Of a stretch of DNA of 13,627 nt, positions 1-7,329 are shown piece by piece. Position 1 is the first letter of the stretch; each line of letters begins with the position of its first letter. The notes below the pieces were generated by a model that was given only the letters and a program-made list of their open reading frames with translations, was not told the origin of the DNA and ran no database searches. This DNA comes from an uncultured Burkholderiales bacterium (GTDB lineage: Bacteria > Pseudomonadota > Gammaproteobacteria > Burkholderiales > Burkholderiaceae_E), in NCBI GenBank assembly GCA_903898725.1, contig CAIUGQ010000739.1, positions 1 through 13,627 on the forward strand, read 5' to 3'. The position numbers were made by a program, and so were the translations under genes.

Positions 1-1131
1 GGCGAGGTGACCGACATCGTCGAGAAGGAGATGTACTCCTTCGAGGACGCGCTCAACGGGGAGCACCTGACGCTGCGGCCCGAGAACACTGCGGGCGTCG
101 TGCGGGCCGCGATCGAGCACAACCTGCTGTACGACGGGCCCAAGCGGCTCTGGTACACCGGGCCGATGTTCCGTCACGAGCGCCCCCAGCGCGGCCGCTA
201 TCGCCAGTTCCACCAGATCGGCGTGGAGGCGCTCGGCTTCGCCGGCCCCGACATCGATGCCGAGGTGATCGCGATGTGCCAGCGGCTGTGGGACGACCTC
301 GGCCTGCAGGACATTCGGCTGGAGCTGAACTCCATCGGCGACCCGGTCGAGCGGCGTGGCCACCGCGACGCGCTGATCGCCTATTTCGAGGCGAACGCCT
401 CGCAGCTCGACGCCGACGCGCAGCGCCGCCTGCACACCAATCCGCTGCGTATCCTCGACACGAAGAACCCGGCCATGCAGGCGCTCGTCGAGGGCGCACC
501 CCGGCTCGCCGACTTCCTGGGCGACGTGTCGCGCGAGCACTTCGAAGGCGTGCAGTCGCTGCTGCGCGCGATCGGCATCCCGTTCCGCATCAACCCGCGG
601 CTCGTGCGCGGGCTGGACTACTACAACCGCACCGTGTTCGAGTGGGTCACCGACCGGCTCGGCGCGCAGGGCACGGTCTGCGGGGGCGGGCGCTACGATC
701 CCCTCGTCGAGATGCTCGGCGGCAAGGCCGCGCCGTCCTGCGGCTTCGCGATCGGCGTCGAGCGCCTGCTCGAGCTGATGCGCGAGAGCGGCGAGGCGAT
801 GCCCGAGCCGTCCTGCGACGTCTACGTCGTCCACCAGGGCGATGCGGCGCGTACCGTTGCGTTCACCGTGTCCGAGGGCCTGCGCAGTGCGGGCCTGGAC
901 GTCGTCATGCACGCCGGTGGCGGCGGATTCAAGGCCCAGTTCAAGCGTGCCGATGCCAGCGGCGCCGAATTCGCCGTCGTCATCGGCGACGACGAGGCCG
1001 CCGCCCGAACCGCCACGGTCAAGTCGCTGCGCGGGGCCGATGGCGCCCGTGGCGCTGGCAAGCAGGAGTCCGTGCCGCTCGACGGACTCACCGATTATCT
1101 GGTCGATGCGCTCGTTGCCACCGGCGACTGA
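1..1131 (+). CDS. hisS: Histidyl-tRNA synthetase, 3' part (5' end outside window)
   Basis: This enzyme attaches histidine to tRNA-His in the cytoplasm and is a class II aminoacyl-tRNA synthetase. The reading frame is open from base 1, and 376 residues are visible. By comparison with the usual length of about 425, roughly 50 N-terminal residues including motif 1 are missing. Visible residues 57-72 carry class II motif 2 (FRHERPQRGRYRQFHQ). Residues 201-215 carry the histidine-specific signature (LVRGLDYYNRTVFEW). Motif 3, with GFAIGVERLLEL and its ATP-binding arginine, starts near residue 248. The last 100 residues or so form the anticodon-binding domain. A GTG at base 7 is not the true start, because the residues before it (GE) already match the family interior. 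The next gene starts 35 nt downstream in the same direction. The family call is certain; only the 5' boundary is unknown. Confidence 0.98.
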   Translation, partial: GEVTDIVEKEMYSFEDALNGEHLTLRPENTAGVVRAAIEHNLLYDGPKRLWYTGPMFRHERPQRGRYRQFHQIGVEALGFAGPDIDAEVIAMCQRLWDDLGLQDIRLELNSIGDPVERRGHRDALIAYFEANASQLDADAQRRLHTNPLRILDTKNPAMQALVEGAPRLADFLGDVSREHFEGVQSLLRAIGIPFRINPRLVRGLDYYNRTVFEWVTDRLGAQGTVCGGGRYDPLVEMLGGKAAPSCGFAIGVERLLELMRESGEAMPEPSCDVYVVHQGDAARTVAFTVSEGLRSAGLDVVMHAGGGGFKAQFKRADASGAEFAVVIGDDEAAARTATVKSLRGADGARGAGKQESVPLDGLTDYLVDALVATGD

Positions 1132-1157
1132 GCCCGACCGTCCACCCCGATCTCGCC

Positions 1158-1163
1158 GGAGGG
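1158..1163 (+). promoter_or_regulatory. Shine-Dalgarno site of the yfgM-like gene
   Basis: GGAGGG lies 3 nt before the ATG at 1167. It is one of the few strong ribosome binding sites in the window. It fixes the start of the TPR gene despite the much longer open frame upstream, which is a shadow of hisS. Confidence 0.6.
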
Positions 1164-1166
1164 CCG

Positions 1167-1799
1167 ATGGCCTACGATCTCCAGGAACAGGACCAGCTCG
1201 ACGCGTTCAAGGCGTACTGGAACAAGTACGGCAACCTGCTGCTCACGGCGATCACCGTCGTGCTGCTCGCCGTCGCGGGCTGGCGCGCATGGGGCTGGTG
1301 GCAGCAGAAGCAGGCCATCGAGGCCTCGGTGCTCTACGACCAGCTGCGTGATGCGGTCGACAAGAAGGACATCGCCAAGGTCAAGCAGACCTCCGGCCCG
1401 CTCTTCGAGAAGTACTCGGGCACGGTCTACGGCTCGATGGGCGCGCTGATCGCGGCGCGGGCCTATTTTGATGCCGGCGACCTCAAGGCCGCGAAGGCGC
1501 CGCTGCAGTGGGCGGTCGACCACTCGAAGGATCCGGAGCATCGGTCGCTCGCGCGGCTGCGGCTGGCCGGCATCCTGCTCGACGAGAAGGCCTACGACGA
1601 GGGCATGAAGCTGCTCGCCGTCGACGAGACCGGGCCGTACGCGTCGGCCTTCGCCGACCGTCGCGGCGACCTGCTGCTCGCGCAGGGCAAGCGCGACGAG
1701 GCGCGCGCCGCCTACAAGCTCGCGATCGAGAAGATGGCGCCGAACGCCGCGACCCGACCGATCGTGCAGATGAAGCTCGATGCGCTCGGCGGGGCCTGA
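1167..1799 (+). CDS. YfgM-type membrane-anchored TPR protein
   Basis: The protein has 210 residues. An N-terminal cytoplasmic segment of about 22 residues (MAYDLQEQDQLDAFKAYWNK) is followed by one membrane helix at about residues 23-45, rich in Leu, Val and Trp. A soluble helical part then shows TPR-like periodicity (for example ALIAARAYFDAGDLKAAKAP and the later GDLLLAQGKRDEARAAYKLA). This is the architecture of the YfgM/TPR_21 family. Known members sit at the SecYEG translocon with the chaperone PpiD and help deliver envelope proteins. The gene lies between hisS and bamB, its usual place in beta- and gammaproteobacteria. The ATG at 1167 is chosen because a GGAGGG Shine-Dalgarno sequence lies at 1158-1163 and the residues that follow match the family N-terminus. 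The stop is 1 nt before the bamB start, which suggests coupled translation. The role at the translocon is inferred from the family. Confidence 0.93.
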   Translation: MAYDLQEQDQLDAFKAYWNKYGNLLLTAITVVLLAVAGWRAWGWWQQKQAIEASVLYDQLRDAVDKKDIAKVKQTSGPLFEKYSGTVYGSMGALIAARAYFDAGDLKAAKAPLQWAVDHSKDPEHRSLARLRLAGILLDEKAYDEGMKLLAVDETGPYASAFADRRGDLLLAQGKRDEARAAYKLAIEKMAPNAATRPIVQMKLDALGGA

Positions 1800-1800
1800 C

Positions 1801-2937
1801 ATGCGGGGCTCCCGGCTGCGCCGCGCCGTGACTGCCGGTGCCGCGATCGCGGCGCTCGGCGCCTGCTCGCTGTTCGGCCCGACGCGCACGCCGCCGGATC
1901 CGCTGCCTGCGGTGGCGAACGACGTGCGCATCGTGGCGGCGTGGAACACATCGCTGGGCGCCCGGTCGGGCATCGGCTTCGCGCCAGTCGCGATCGGCGA
2001 TTCCGTCTGGGCGGCGGCGCAGGACGGTACGGTCGCGCGCATCAGTCTCGACACCGGTCAGCCGCTCTGGCGGGTGTCGGTGGGCAAGCCGCTGACCGCC
2101 GGCGTCGGCACCGATGGCGCCACCACGGTCGTGGCTACCCGCGACGGCACGGTCGTCGCGCTCGACGAGCAGGGCCGCACCCGATGGACCGCGCCCGCCA
2201 ACGGCGAGGTGGTGACCGCGCCCGCGGTCGCCGACGGCGTCGTGCTGGTCCGCACCACCGACAACCGCGTGCTGGCCTACGAGGTCGACAGCGGCAAGCG
2301 GCGCTGGTCGTTCCAGCGCCAGAATCCGCCGCTGGTGCTGCGCAACTCCGGGGGCGTCGCGATGATCCCGGGCGCCGCCTTCATCGGCATGCCGGGCGGT
2401 CGCGTCGTGGCGCTCGCGCTCGACAACGGCGCGCCGCGCTGGGACGTGCCGCTGGCGCAGCCGCGCGGCACCACCGAGCTCGAGCGGATCGCCGACGTCG
2501 TCGGTTCGCCGCTGATCATCGGTCGCGAGCTGTGCGCGGCCACCTACCAGGGGCGGATCGGCTGCATCGAGCTCGCGAACGGCTCGCCGGTCTGGCTCCG
2601 CGACTTCTCCTCGGCCGTCGGCCTCGACGTCGACTCGCGCGGCGTCGTGGCCCCCGATGGGGACGATGTCGTGCACGCATTCGATCGTGGCGGTGTCCCG
2701 ACCTGGCAGATCAAGAGCTACCAGCGCCGGCGGCTCTCGGCGCCGCTGATCGTCGGCAGCCTGGTGGCCCTCGGCGACCTCGAGGGCAACCTGCTGTGGC
2801 TCGCGCGTGCCGACGGCAAGCTCGCCGCGGTCAGCCGCACCGACGGCAAGCCGATCGTCGCGCCGCCGGCCGCGGTCGGCGCCACGCTGGTGGTCCAGAC
2901 CTCCGGCGGCGGCCTCTATGCATTCAGGACACCGTGA
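1801..2937 (+). CDS. bamB: Outer membrane assembly lipoprotein BamB
   Basis: The protein has 378 residues. It is the BamB (YfgL) subunit of the BAM complex, which folds beta-barrel proteins into the outer membrane; BamB binds BamA from the periplasmic side. The N-terminus has arginines (MRGSRLRR), a hydrophobic stretch and a lipobox L-G-A-C with the lipidated cysteine at residue 22, so it is a signal-peptidase II substrate. The residue after the cysteine is Ser, which is compatible with outer-membrane sorting. The mature part has repeated PQQ-like propeller blades, seen as recurring units such as D-T-G-Q-P-L-W-R-V and D-S-G-K-R-R-W-S-F, which fits the family's eight-bladed propeller. The ATG at 1801 follows the previous stop by 1 nt and gives a complete signal peptide; an in-frame ATG at 1780 inside the upstream gene is less likely. 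The final TGA overlaps the der start by 4 nt. Confidence 0.95.
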   Translation: MRGSRLRRAVTAGAAIAALGACSLFGPTRTPPDPLPAVANDVRIVAAWNTSLGARSGIGFAPVAIGDSVWAAAQDGTVARISLDTGQPLWRVSVGKPLTAGVGTDGATTVVATRDGTVVALDEQGRTRWTAPANGEVVTAPAVADGVVLVRTTDNRVLAYEVDSGKRRWSFQRQNPPLVLRNSGGVAMIPGAAFIGMPGGRVVALALDNGAPRWDVPLAQPRGTTELERIADVVGSPLIIGRELCAATYQGRIGCIELANGSPVWLRDFSSAVGLDVDSRGVVAPDGDDVVHAFDRGGVPTWQIKSYQRRRLSAPLIVGSLVALGDLEGNLLWLARADGKLAAVSRTDGKPIVAPPAAVGATLVVQTSGGGLYAFRTP

Positions 2938-4394
2938 ACGACCTCTATGAACGCCGCGACGGCGGTCCGCCTCCGGTCGTGGCCCTCGTCGGCCGCCCGA
3001 ACGTGGGCAAGTCGACGCTGTTCAACCGCCTGACGCGCAGCCGTGCCGCACTGGTCGCCGACATCCCGGGACTGACCCGAGATCGCCACTACGGCCAGGG
3101 TCGGCTCGGCGAACGCCGCTTCATCGTCATCGACACCGGCGGCTTCGAGCCGGTCGCCAAGACCGGGATCTCCGCCGAGATGGCGCGTCAGACGCGTCAG
3201 GCGGTGATCGAGGCGGACCTGGTCATCTTCGTCGTCGACGGCCGCGAGGGCATGGCCGCGCGCGATCGCGACATCGCCAACGAACTGAGGCGCACCGCGG
3301 CCCGGGTCGTGCTCGCGGTCAACAAGACCGAGGGCATGCCGAGCGCCACGGCGGCGGCCGACTTCTGGTCGCTCGGACTCGGCCAGCCGTACACCGTGTC
3401 GGCCGCGCATGGCGACGGAGTCAGGGAACTGATCGAGCTCGCGCTCCCGGAGGCCGCCGATGCGTCGGCCGCGCTCGACGAGCCCGCGCCGGCCTTCGAG
3501 GTGCCGCCGCCGCCGACCGAGGCCGAGCTGGCCGCGACCGACGCGCAGATCGCCGCGGGCGAGGGCGCTCCGGTCGAGGACAAGCCGTACGCCAAGCGCA
3601 TGCGGATCGCGGTCGTCGGCCGTCCCAACGCCGGCAAGTCGACGCTGATCAACACGCTGCTGGGCGAGGAGCGGATGATCGCCTTCGACCAGCCGGGCAC
3701 GACCCGCGATGCGGTCTCGGCCGACTTCGAGCGCAACGGCCGGCTCTACACGCTCGTCGATACCGCCGGCGTGCGCCGTCGCGGCAAGGTGCATGACGTC
3801 ATCGAGAAATTCTCGGTCGTCAAGACGCTGCAGGCGATCGAGGACAGTCATGTCTGCGTGCTGCTGCTCGACGCCTCACAGGACATCGCCGACCAGGACG
3901 CGCACATCGCGGGCTTCCTGCTCGAGGCCGGCCGGGCGGTGGTGGTCGGCGTCAACAAGTGGGATCTCGCCGACGAGTACCGGCGCGACCGGCTCAAGCT
4001 CGAGATCGAGCGCAAGCTGGGCTTTCTCGGTTTCGCCCGCACCCATTACCTGACCGCCACCGAAGGCAAGGGCGTCGGCGCGCTGATGCGTTCGGTCAAC
4101 GAGGCCTACGCTGCCGCGACCGCGAAGCTCTCGACCCCGAGGCTCACGCGTGCGCTCCAGGAGGCGGTCGAGCGCCAGCAGCCGCCGCGACGCGGCCCCA
4201 TCCGGCCCAAGATGCGCTATGCCCACCAGGGCGGGCAGAACCCGCCGGTGGTCGTCATCCACGGCAACTCGCTCGACCGGATCTCGGACAGCTACCGCCG
4301 ATACCTCGAAGGCTGGTTCCGCGACACCTTCTCGCTGCAGGGCACGCCGCTTCGCGTCGAGTTCCGCACGTCGGCGAACCCCTACGCGCGCTGA
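2934..4394 (+). CDS. der: Ribosome assembly double GTPase Der (EngA)
   Basis: The protein has 486 residues. It is an essential GTPase of 50S ribosomal subunit maturation with two G domains in tandem and a C-terminal KH-like domain. The first G1 motif (GRPNVGKS) is at residues 20-27, with G3 DTGGF at 67-71 and G4 NKTE at 130-133. The second G1 motif (GRPNAGKS) is at 229-236, followed by DTAG and NKWD. An acidic, Pro/Ala-rich linker of about 45 residues joins the domains. The KH-like end contains PKMRYAHQGGQNPP and a conserved H-G-N. The start is GTG at 2934, overlapping the bamB TGA as GTGA. No in-frame ATG lies closer, and the sequence reaches the conserved ALVGRPNVGKS within 18 residues. The G4 of domain 1 ends in Glu rather than Asp; I recall this variant from betaproteobacterial Der proteins. 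Translation is probably coupled to bamB. Confidence 0.96.
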   Translation: MNDLYERRDGGPPPVVALVGRPNVGKSTLFNRLTRSRAALVADIPGLTRDRHYGQGRLGERRFIVIDTGGFEPVAKTGISAEMARQTRQAVIEADLVIFVVDGREGMAARDRDIANELRRTAARVVLAVNKTEGMPSATAAADFWSLGLGQPYTVSAAHGDGVRELIELALPEAADASAALDEPAPAFEVPPPPTEAELAATDAQIAAGEGAPVEDKPYAKRMRIAVVGRPNAGKSTLINTLLGEERMIAFDQPGTTRDAVSADFERNGRLYTLVDTAGVRRRGKVHDVIEKFSVVKTLQAIEDSHVCVLLLDASQDIADQDAHIAGFLLEAGRAVVVGVNKWDLADEYRRDRLKLEIERKLGFLGFARTHYLTATEGKGVGALMRSVNEAYAAATAKLSTPRLTRALQEAVERQQPPRRGPIRPKMRYAHQGGQNPPVVVIHGNSLDRISDSYRRYLEGWFRDTFSLQGTPLRVEFRTSANPYAR

Positions 4395-4466
4395 GGGCGC
4401 AGCCCGTCGTGACGCCTCCGGGGTCGGCTGGCGAATCGCCCCGCATTTCCGGTACAGTCGGTCGAT

Positions 4467-4479
4467 GGGGTTGAACCCC
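4467..4479. repeat. Perfect inverted repeat upstream of hfq
   Basis: GGGGTT, a single G, then AACCCC form a perfect 6+1+6 inverted repeat. With so short a loop it may act as a protein-binding palindrome rather than an RNA hairpin. It is immediately followed by a second, longer inverted repeat. Confidence 0.5.
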
Positions 4480-4480
4480 G

Positions 4481-4506
4481 CCCCGAGGCAGCACGATCCC
4501 TCGGGG
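4481..4506. repeat. 8-bp stem hairpin upstream of hfq
   Basis: CCCCGAGG (4481-4488) pairs perfectly with CCTCGGGG (4499-4506) across a 10-nt loop. No run of T follows on the + strand, so it is not a standard intrinsic terminator for der. It could be a weak attenuating hairpin or an RNA-stability element for the 3' end of the der message. Confidence 0.5.
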
Positions 4507-4508
4507 GC

Positions 4509-4538
4509 TTGAACCGCACGACGACGCCCCCATACAAA
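4509..4538 (+). promoter_or_regulatory. Possible sigma70-type promoter for hfq
   Basis: TTGAAC (4509-4514) matches the -35 consensus at 4 of 6 positions. TACAAA (4533-4538) matches the -10 consensus at 4 of 6, and the spacer is 18 nt. Transcription would start near 4546, giving a leader of about 15 nt before the hfq ATG that still includes GGAG. The match is modest; the call rests on position and spacing. Confidence 0.3.
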
Positions 4539-4560
4539 AGCGAACAGAGCCGGAGCTGCA

Positions 4561-4797
4561 ATGAGCAACAAAGGGCAACTTCTACAAGACCCCTTCCTGA
4601 ATCTCCTCCGCAAGGATCACGTGCCGGTCTCGATCTATCTCGTGAACGGCATCAAGCTCCAGGGCCAGATCGAATCGTTCGACCAGTACGTCGTCCTGCT
4701 CAAGAACACCGTCACGCAGATGGTCTACAAGCACGCGATCTCGACCGTCGTCCCGGCCCGCGCCGTCAACTTCCAACAAGAAAGTCCGGAAAGCTGA
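4561..4797 (+). CDS. hfq: RNA chaperone Hfq
   Basis: The protein has 78 residues. Hfq forms a hexameric Sm-like ring that pairs small RNAs with target messages and affects mRNA stability. The Sm1 region covers about residues 8-50. The Sm2 motif Y-K-H-A-I-S is at 56-61, with K57 and H58 on the proximal U-binding face together with Q9. Y26 is at the distal A-binding face. The rim is R17-K18-D19-H20 rather than the R-R-E-R of E. coli, a pattern I associate with betaproteobacteria. The C-terminal tail after residue 67 is only about 11 residues and acidic. The ATG at 4561 has GGAG at 4552-4555 with a 5-nt spacer. The stop is shared with the likely hflX start (CTGA), so hflX translation is probably coupled. 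Codons 2-4 read AGC AAC AAA, three ARN triplets of the kind Hfq itself binds. Confidence 0.98.
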   Translation: MSNKGQLLQDPFLNLLRKDHVPVSIYLVNGIKLQGQIESFDQYVVLLKNTVTQMVYKHAISTVVPARAVNFQQESPES

Positions 4798-6068
4798 ACG
4801 CCACGCCCGACGATCTGCGCTCGACGGTCCTCCTCGTGAGGGTCGCGCTCGGCCGCGAGCGCGCGGGGCCGGCCTCGCTCGACGAGCTTGCCGCGCTGGC
4901 CGTGTCGGCCGGCCACGAAGTCGCCGAGCGCGTGGTCTGTCACCGGCCGCGACCCGACCCGAGGCTCTACATCGGCGAGGGCAAGGCCCGCGAGATCGGC
5001 GAGCTGATCGCCCGCACCGAGGCGCAGGTGGTGCTCTTCGACCACGAGATCTCGGCGGTCCAGCAGCGCAACCTCGAGCTCGAGTGGAAGGTCCGGGTGC
5101 TCGATCGCACCGAGCTGATCCTCGACATCTTCGGGCAGCGTGCCCGCTCCACGGAAGGCAAGCTGCAGGTCGAGCTCGCCCGGCTCCAGCATCAGTCGTC
5201 CCGGCTGGTGCGGGCCTGGAGTCACCTCGAGCGTCAGCGAGGCGGCATCGGGGTGCGCGGCGGACCGGGCGAGACACAGCTCGAGATGGACCGGCGGATG
5301 CTCGCCGCCAAGATCCGCCAGGTCCGCGAGCGCCTCGACCGCAGCGAGCGCCAGCGACGCACGCGGCGCAAGGCCCGCCATCGGCGCGATGCCTTCCGGG
5401 TATCGCTGGTCGGCTACACGAATGCCGGCAAGTCGACGCTCTTCAACGCACTGACCGGGGCCGATACCTTCGCCGCCGACCAGCTCTTCGCCACGCTCGA
5501 CACCCTGACCCGCCGCCTCGTGCTGGCGCCCGGTGTCGAGGTCGTGCTGTCCGACACCGTCGGCTTCGTCCGCGACCTCCCGCACCAGCTGGTGGCCGCG
5601 TTCCGGGCCACGCTCGAGGAGACCGCCGAGGCCGACCTGCTGGTGCACGTCGTCGACGCCTCCGCCGATGATCGCGCCGAGCAGATCGAGCAGGTGCAGC
5701 GCGTGCTCGAGGAGATCGGCGCCGACCGCGTCCCGCAGTGGCTCGCCTGGAACAAGATCGACGTCGTCGGCCTGGATCCGGAGGTCCAGCGAGACGGCTG
5801 TGGTAGCATCGAACGCTTGTCCGTCAGCGCCAGGACCGGTGCCGGCCTGGATGCCCTTCGCGGGGCACTGCAGGCGGCCGTCGTGGCCGATACCCTCGAG
5901 CGGACGGCCCACGAGGCCGACGGTCGAAAGGTCGACGGCTCCGTCGACGACGAATACGGCGATGCCGACCCGGACGACGGGCGCGGCAGGCCCCCCCCGA
6001 CCGCGCAGCACCTTCCCAACGGCATGCCAGATGTGGACCCGCATTCGATCACTGTTGTCGCTCAATGA
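4794..6068 (+). CDS. hflX: Ribosome-splitting GTPase HflX
   Basis: With the start proposed here the protein has 424 residues, against 426 in E. coli. HflX binds the 50S subunit and splits stalled ribosomes under stress. The N-terminal HflX domain contains Y-I-G-E-G-K-A and VLFDHEIS, then the conserved I-L-D-I-F-G-Q-R-A-R and GPGETQLEMDRR. A coiled coil leads to the G domain: GYTNAGKS at 207-214, DTVGF at 254-258, NKID at 320-323. The tail is acidic and Pro-rich. The start is uncertain. The conserved first strand (STVLLVRVAL) must be included, yet no in-frame ATG, GTG or TTG lies just upstream. CTG at 4794 overlaps the hfq stop (CTGA) and has GGA at 4788-4790. GTG at 4836 is the other candidate, but it cuts that strand and has no Shine-Dalgarno site. 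TTG at 4509 would read through all of hfq in another frame and is unlikely. The 3' end overlaps hflK by 14 nt. Confidence 0.94.
   Translation: MNATPDDLRSTVLLVRVALGRERAGPASLDELAALAVSAGHEVAERVVCHRPRPDPRLYIGEGKAREIGELIARTEAQVVLFDHEISAVQQRNLELEWKVRVLDRTELILDIFGQRARSTEGKLQVELARLQHQSSRLVRAWSHLERQRGGIGVRGGPGETQLEMDRRMLAAKIRQVRERLDRSERQRRTRRKARHRRDAFRVSLVGYTNAGKSTLFNALTGADTFAADQLFATLDTLTRRLVLAPGVEVVLSDTVGFVRDLPHQLVAAFRATLEETAEADLLVHVVDASADDRAEQIEQVQRVLEEIGADRVPQWLAWNKIDVVGLDPEVQRDGCGSIERLSVSARTGAGLDALRGALQAAVVADTLERTAHEADGRKVDGSVDDEYGDADPDDGRGRPPPTAQHLPNGMPDVDPHSITVVAQ
5991..5998 (+). repeat. C8 homopolymer tract near the 3' end of hflX
   Basis: Eight consecutive C encode two CCC proline codons and the start of a third (CCG) in hflX, about 60 nt before the hflK start. 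It is a possible slippage site. The +1 frame is the hflK frame and is open, as set out in the findings. Confidence 0.5.
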
Positions 6069-7317
6069 CCCCGGCTGGGGCCGCGGCGGTTCCGGCGGGA
6101 AGAACGACGACCGCCCGCAGCGTCCCGGCAGCGGCAACGACGGTCCGCCCGACCTCGACGAGCTGTGGCGCGACTTCAACCGTCGCCTGAACCGCATGTT
6201 CGGCAAGAGCGGCGGTGGTGGTGGCGGTGAGCCGCCCCGTGGCGGGCCCGGCATGCCGACCATGAAAGGCGCTGGCGCGGGCCTCGGCCTGATCGCCGGC
6301 ATCGGCTTCTTGCTGTGGCTCGGCAGCGGCTTCTACATCATCCAGGAAGGGCAGGCGGCCGCGATCCTGCGCTTCGGCGAGTTCAAGTACATGGTCGAGA
6401 CCGCCGGCTTCAAGTGGCGGCTGCCGTACCCGATCGAGACCGCGGAACTGGTGGACGTCCAGCGCCTGCGCCAGGTCGAGGTCGGCTACCGGACCAACGT
6501 CAAGAACAAGGTGCCGCGCGAGTCGCTGATCCTGACCGGTGACCAGGCCATCGTCGACCTGCAGTTCGCCGCCCAGTACCGCATCACCGATCCGAAGGCC
6601 TACCTGTTCAACAACAACCCGGGTGGCGCCCCCGAGGAGATCGTCCGCCAGGCCGCCGAGACGGCGACGCGCGAGGTCATCGGCCGCACCGGCATCGACC
6701 AGGTGCTGTACGAGGAGAAGGAGCAGGTCGCCAAGGACGCGCTGACGCTGATGCAGTCGATCGCCGACCGCTACAAGGCCGGCATCGGGATCGTCGACGT
6801 CACGATCCAGCAGGCGCAGCCGCCCGAGCCGGTGCAGGCCGCCTTCGAGGACGCGAACAAGGCCGCCCAGGACCGCGAGCGGCTGATCAACGAAGGCCGT
6901 GCCTACGCGAACGACGTGATCCCGAAGGCGCGCGGTACCGCGGGCCGACTGCAGCAGGAGGCCGAGGGCTACAAGCAGCGGATCATCGCCACCGCCGAGG
7001 GTGATGCCTCGCGCTTCAAGCAGGTGCTCACCGAGTACTCGAAAGCGCCGGCGGTCACCCGCGAGCGCCTGTACCTCGACACCATGCAGCAGGTCTTCGC
7101 GAACACGAGCAAGGTGCTGATCGATTCGCGCGGCAACGGCAACAACCTGCTCTACCTGCCGCTCGACCGGCTGGTCCAGCAGGCGAGCGCCGATGCCCGG
7201 GCCCCGGCGGCGGCGCCCGCCGTGCCGGCCGCCGATGCGCCGTCCGCGCCGACCGTGCCCTCGACGGCCGGCACGCGCGACGGCCTGCGCACCCGCGACC
7301 GCGACTCGGGTCGCTGA
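6055..7317 (+). CDS. hflK: HflK, prohibitin-like subunit of the FtsH regulator HflKC
   Basis: The protein has 420 residues. HflK and HflC form a cage in the cytoplasmic membrane around the FtsH protease and modulate its action on membrane and regulatory proteins. The first 70 residues are Gly-, Asn- and Pro-rich and contain GPPDLDELWRDF, the HflK N-terminal signature. One membrane helix lies at about 74-96, followed by an SPFH/band 7 domain (from Q-E-G-Q-A-A-A-I-L-R-F-G) and a long Glu/Ala-rich helical region. The C-terminal tail is Ala/Pro-rich, variable and likely disordered. The start is taken as TTG at 6055 because it yields M-S-L-N-D-P-G-W-G, the usual N-terminus in betaproteobacteria. 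ATG at 6031 would add eight residues (M-W-T-R-I-R-S-L) and is the alternative. Neither has a clear Shine-Dalgarno site, so translation is probably coupled to hflX, whose end it overlaps. The stop is 12 nt before hflC. Confidence 0.95.
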   Translation: MSLNDPGWGRGGSGGKNDDRPQRPGSGNDGPPDLDELWRDFNRRLNRMFGKSGGGGGGEPPRGGPGMPTMKGAGAGLGLIAGIGFLLWLGSGFYIIQEGQAAAILRFGEFKYMVETAGFKWRLPYPIETAELVDVQRLRQVEVGYRTNVKNKVPRESLILTGDQAIVDLQFAAQYRITDPKAYLFNNNPGGAPEEIVRQAAETATREVIGRTGIDQVLYEEKEQVAKDALTLMQSIADRYKAGIGIVDVTIQQAQPPEPVQAAFEDANKAAQDRERLINEGRAYANDVIPKARGTAGRLQQEAEGYKQRIIATAEGDASRFKQVLTEYSKAPAVTRERLYLDTMQQVFANTSKVLIDSRGNGNNLLYLPLDRLVQQASADARAPAAAPAVPAADAPSAPTVPSTAGTRDGLRTRDRDSGR

Positions 7318-7329
7318 GGAGCCCACGCC

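Larger units (their letters stand above)
4395..4560 (+). other. Non-coding der-hfq interval (hfq leader region)
   Basis: This 166-nt stretch contains no supportable gene. It holds two adjacent inverted repeats (4467-4479 and 4481-4506), two copies of TTGAACC (4471-4477 and 4509-4515), a possible promoter (4509-4538), an A-rich segment (4532-4548) and the hfq Shine-Dalgarno site GGAG at 4552-4555. It is the longest gene-free gap in the first 11 kb, so it is the natural place for hfq-specific regulation. Confidence 0.6.

Noticed and set aside
4481..4506. Hairpin after der as an intrinsic terminator
   Set aside because: The 8-bp stem is real, but the following bases are GCTTGAACC with no T run, so I list it only as an inverted repeat.
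4509..4793. Upstream extension of hflX in frame, beginning at TTG 4509
   Set aside because: It would run through the whole of hfq in another frame. The residues are low-complexity and unlike the HflX family, whose N-terminus fits a start near 4794.
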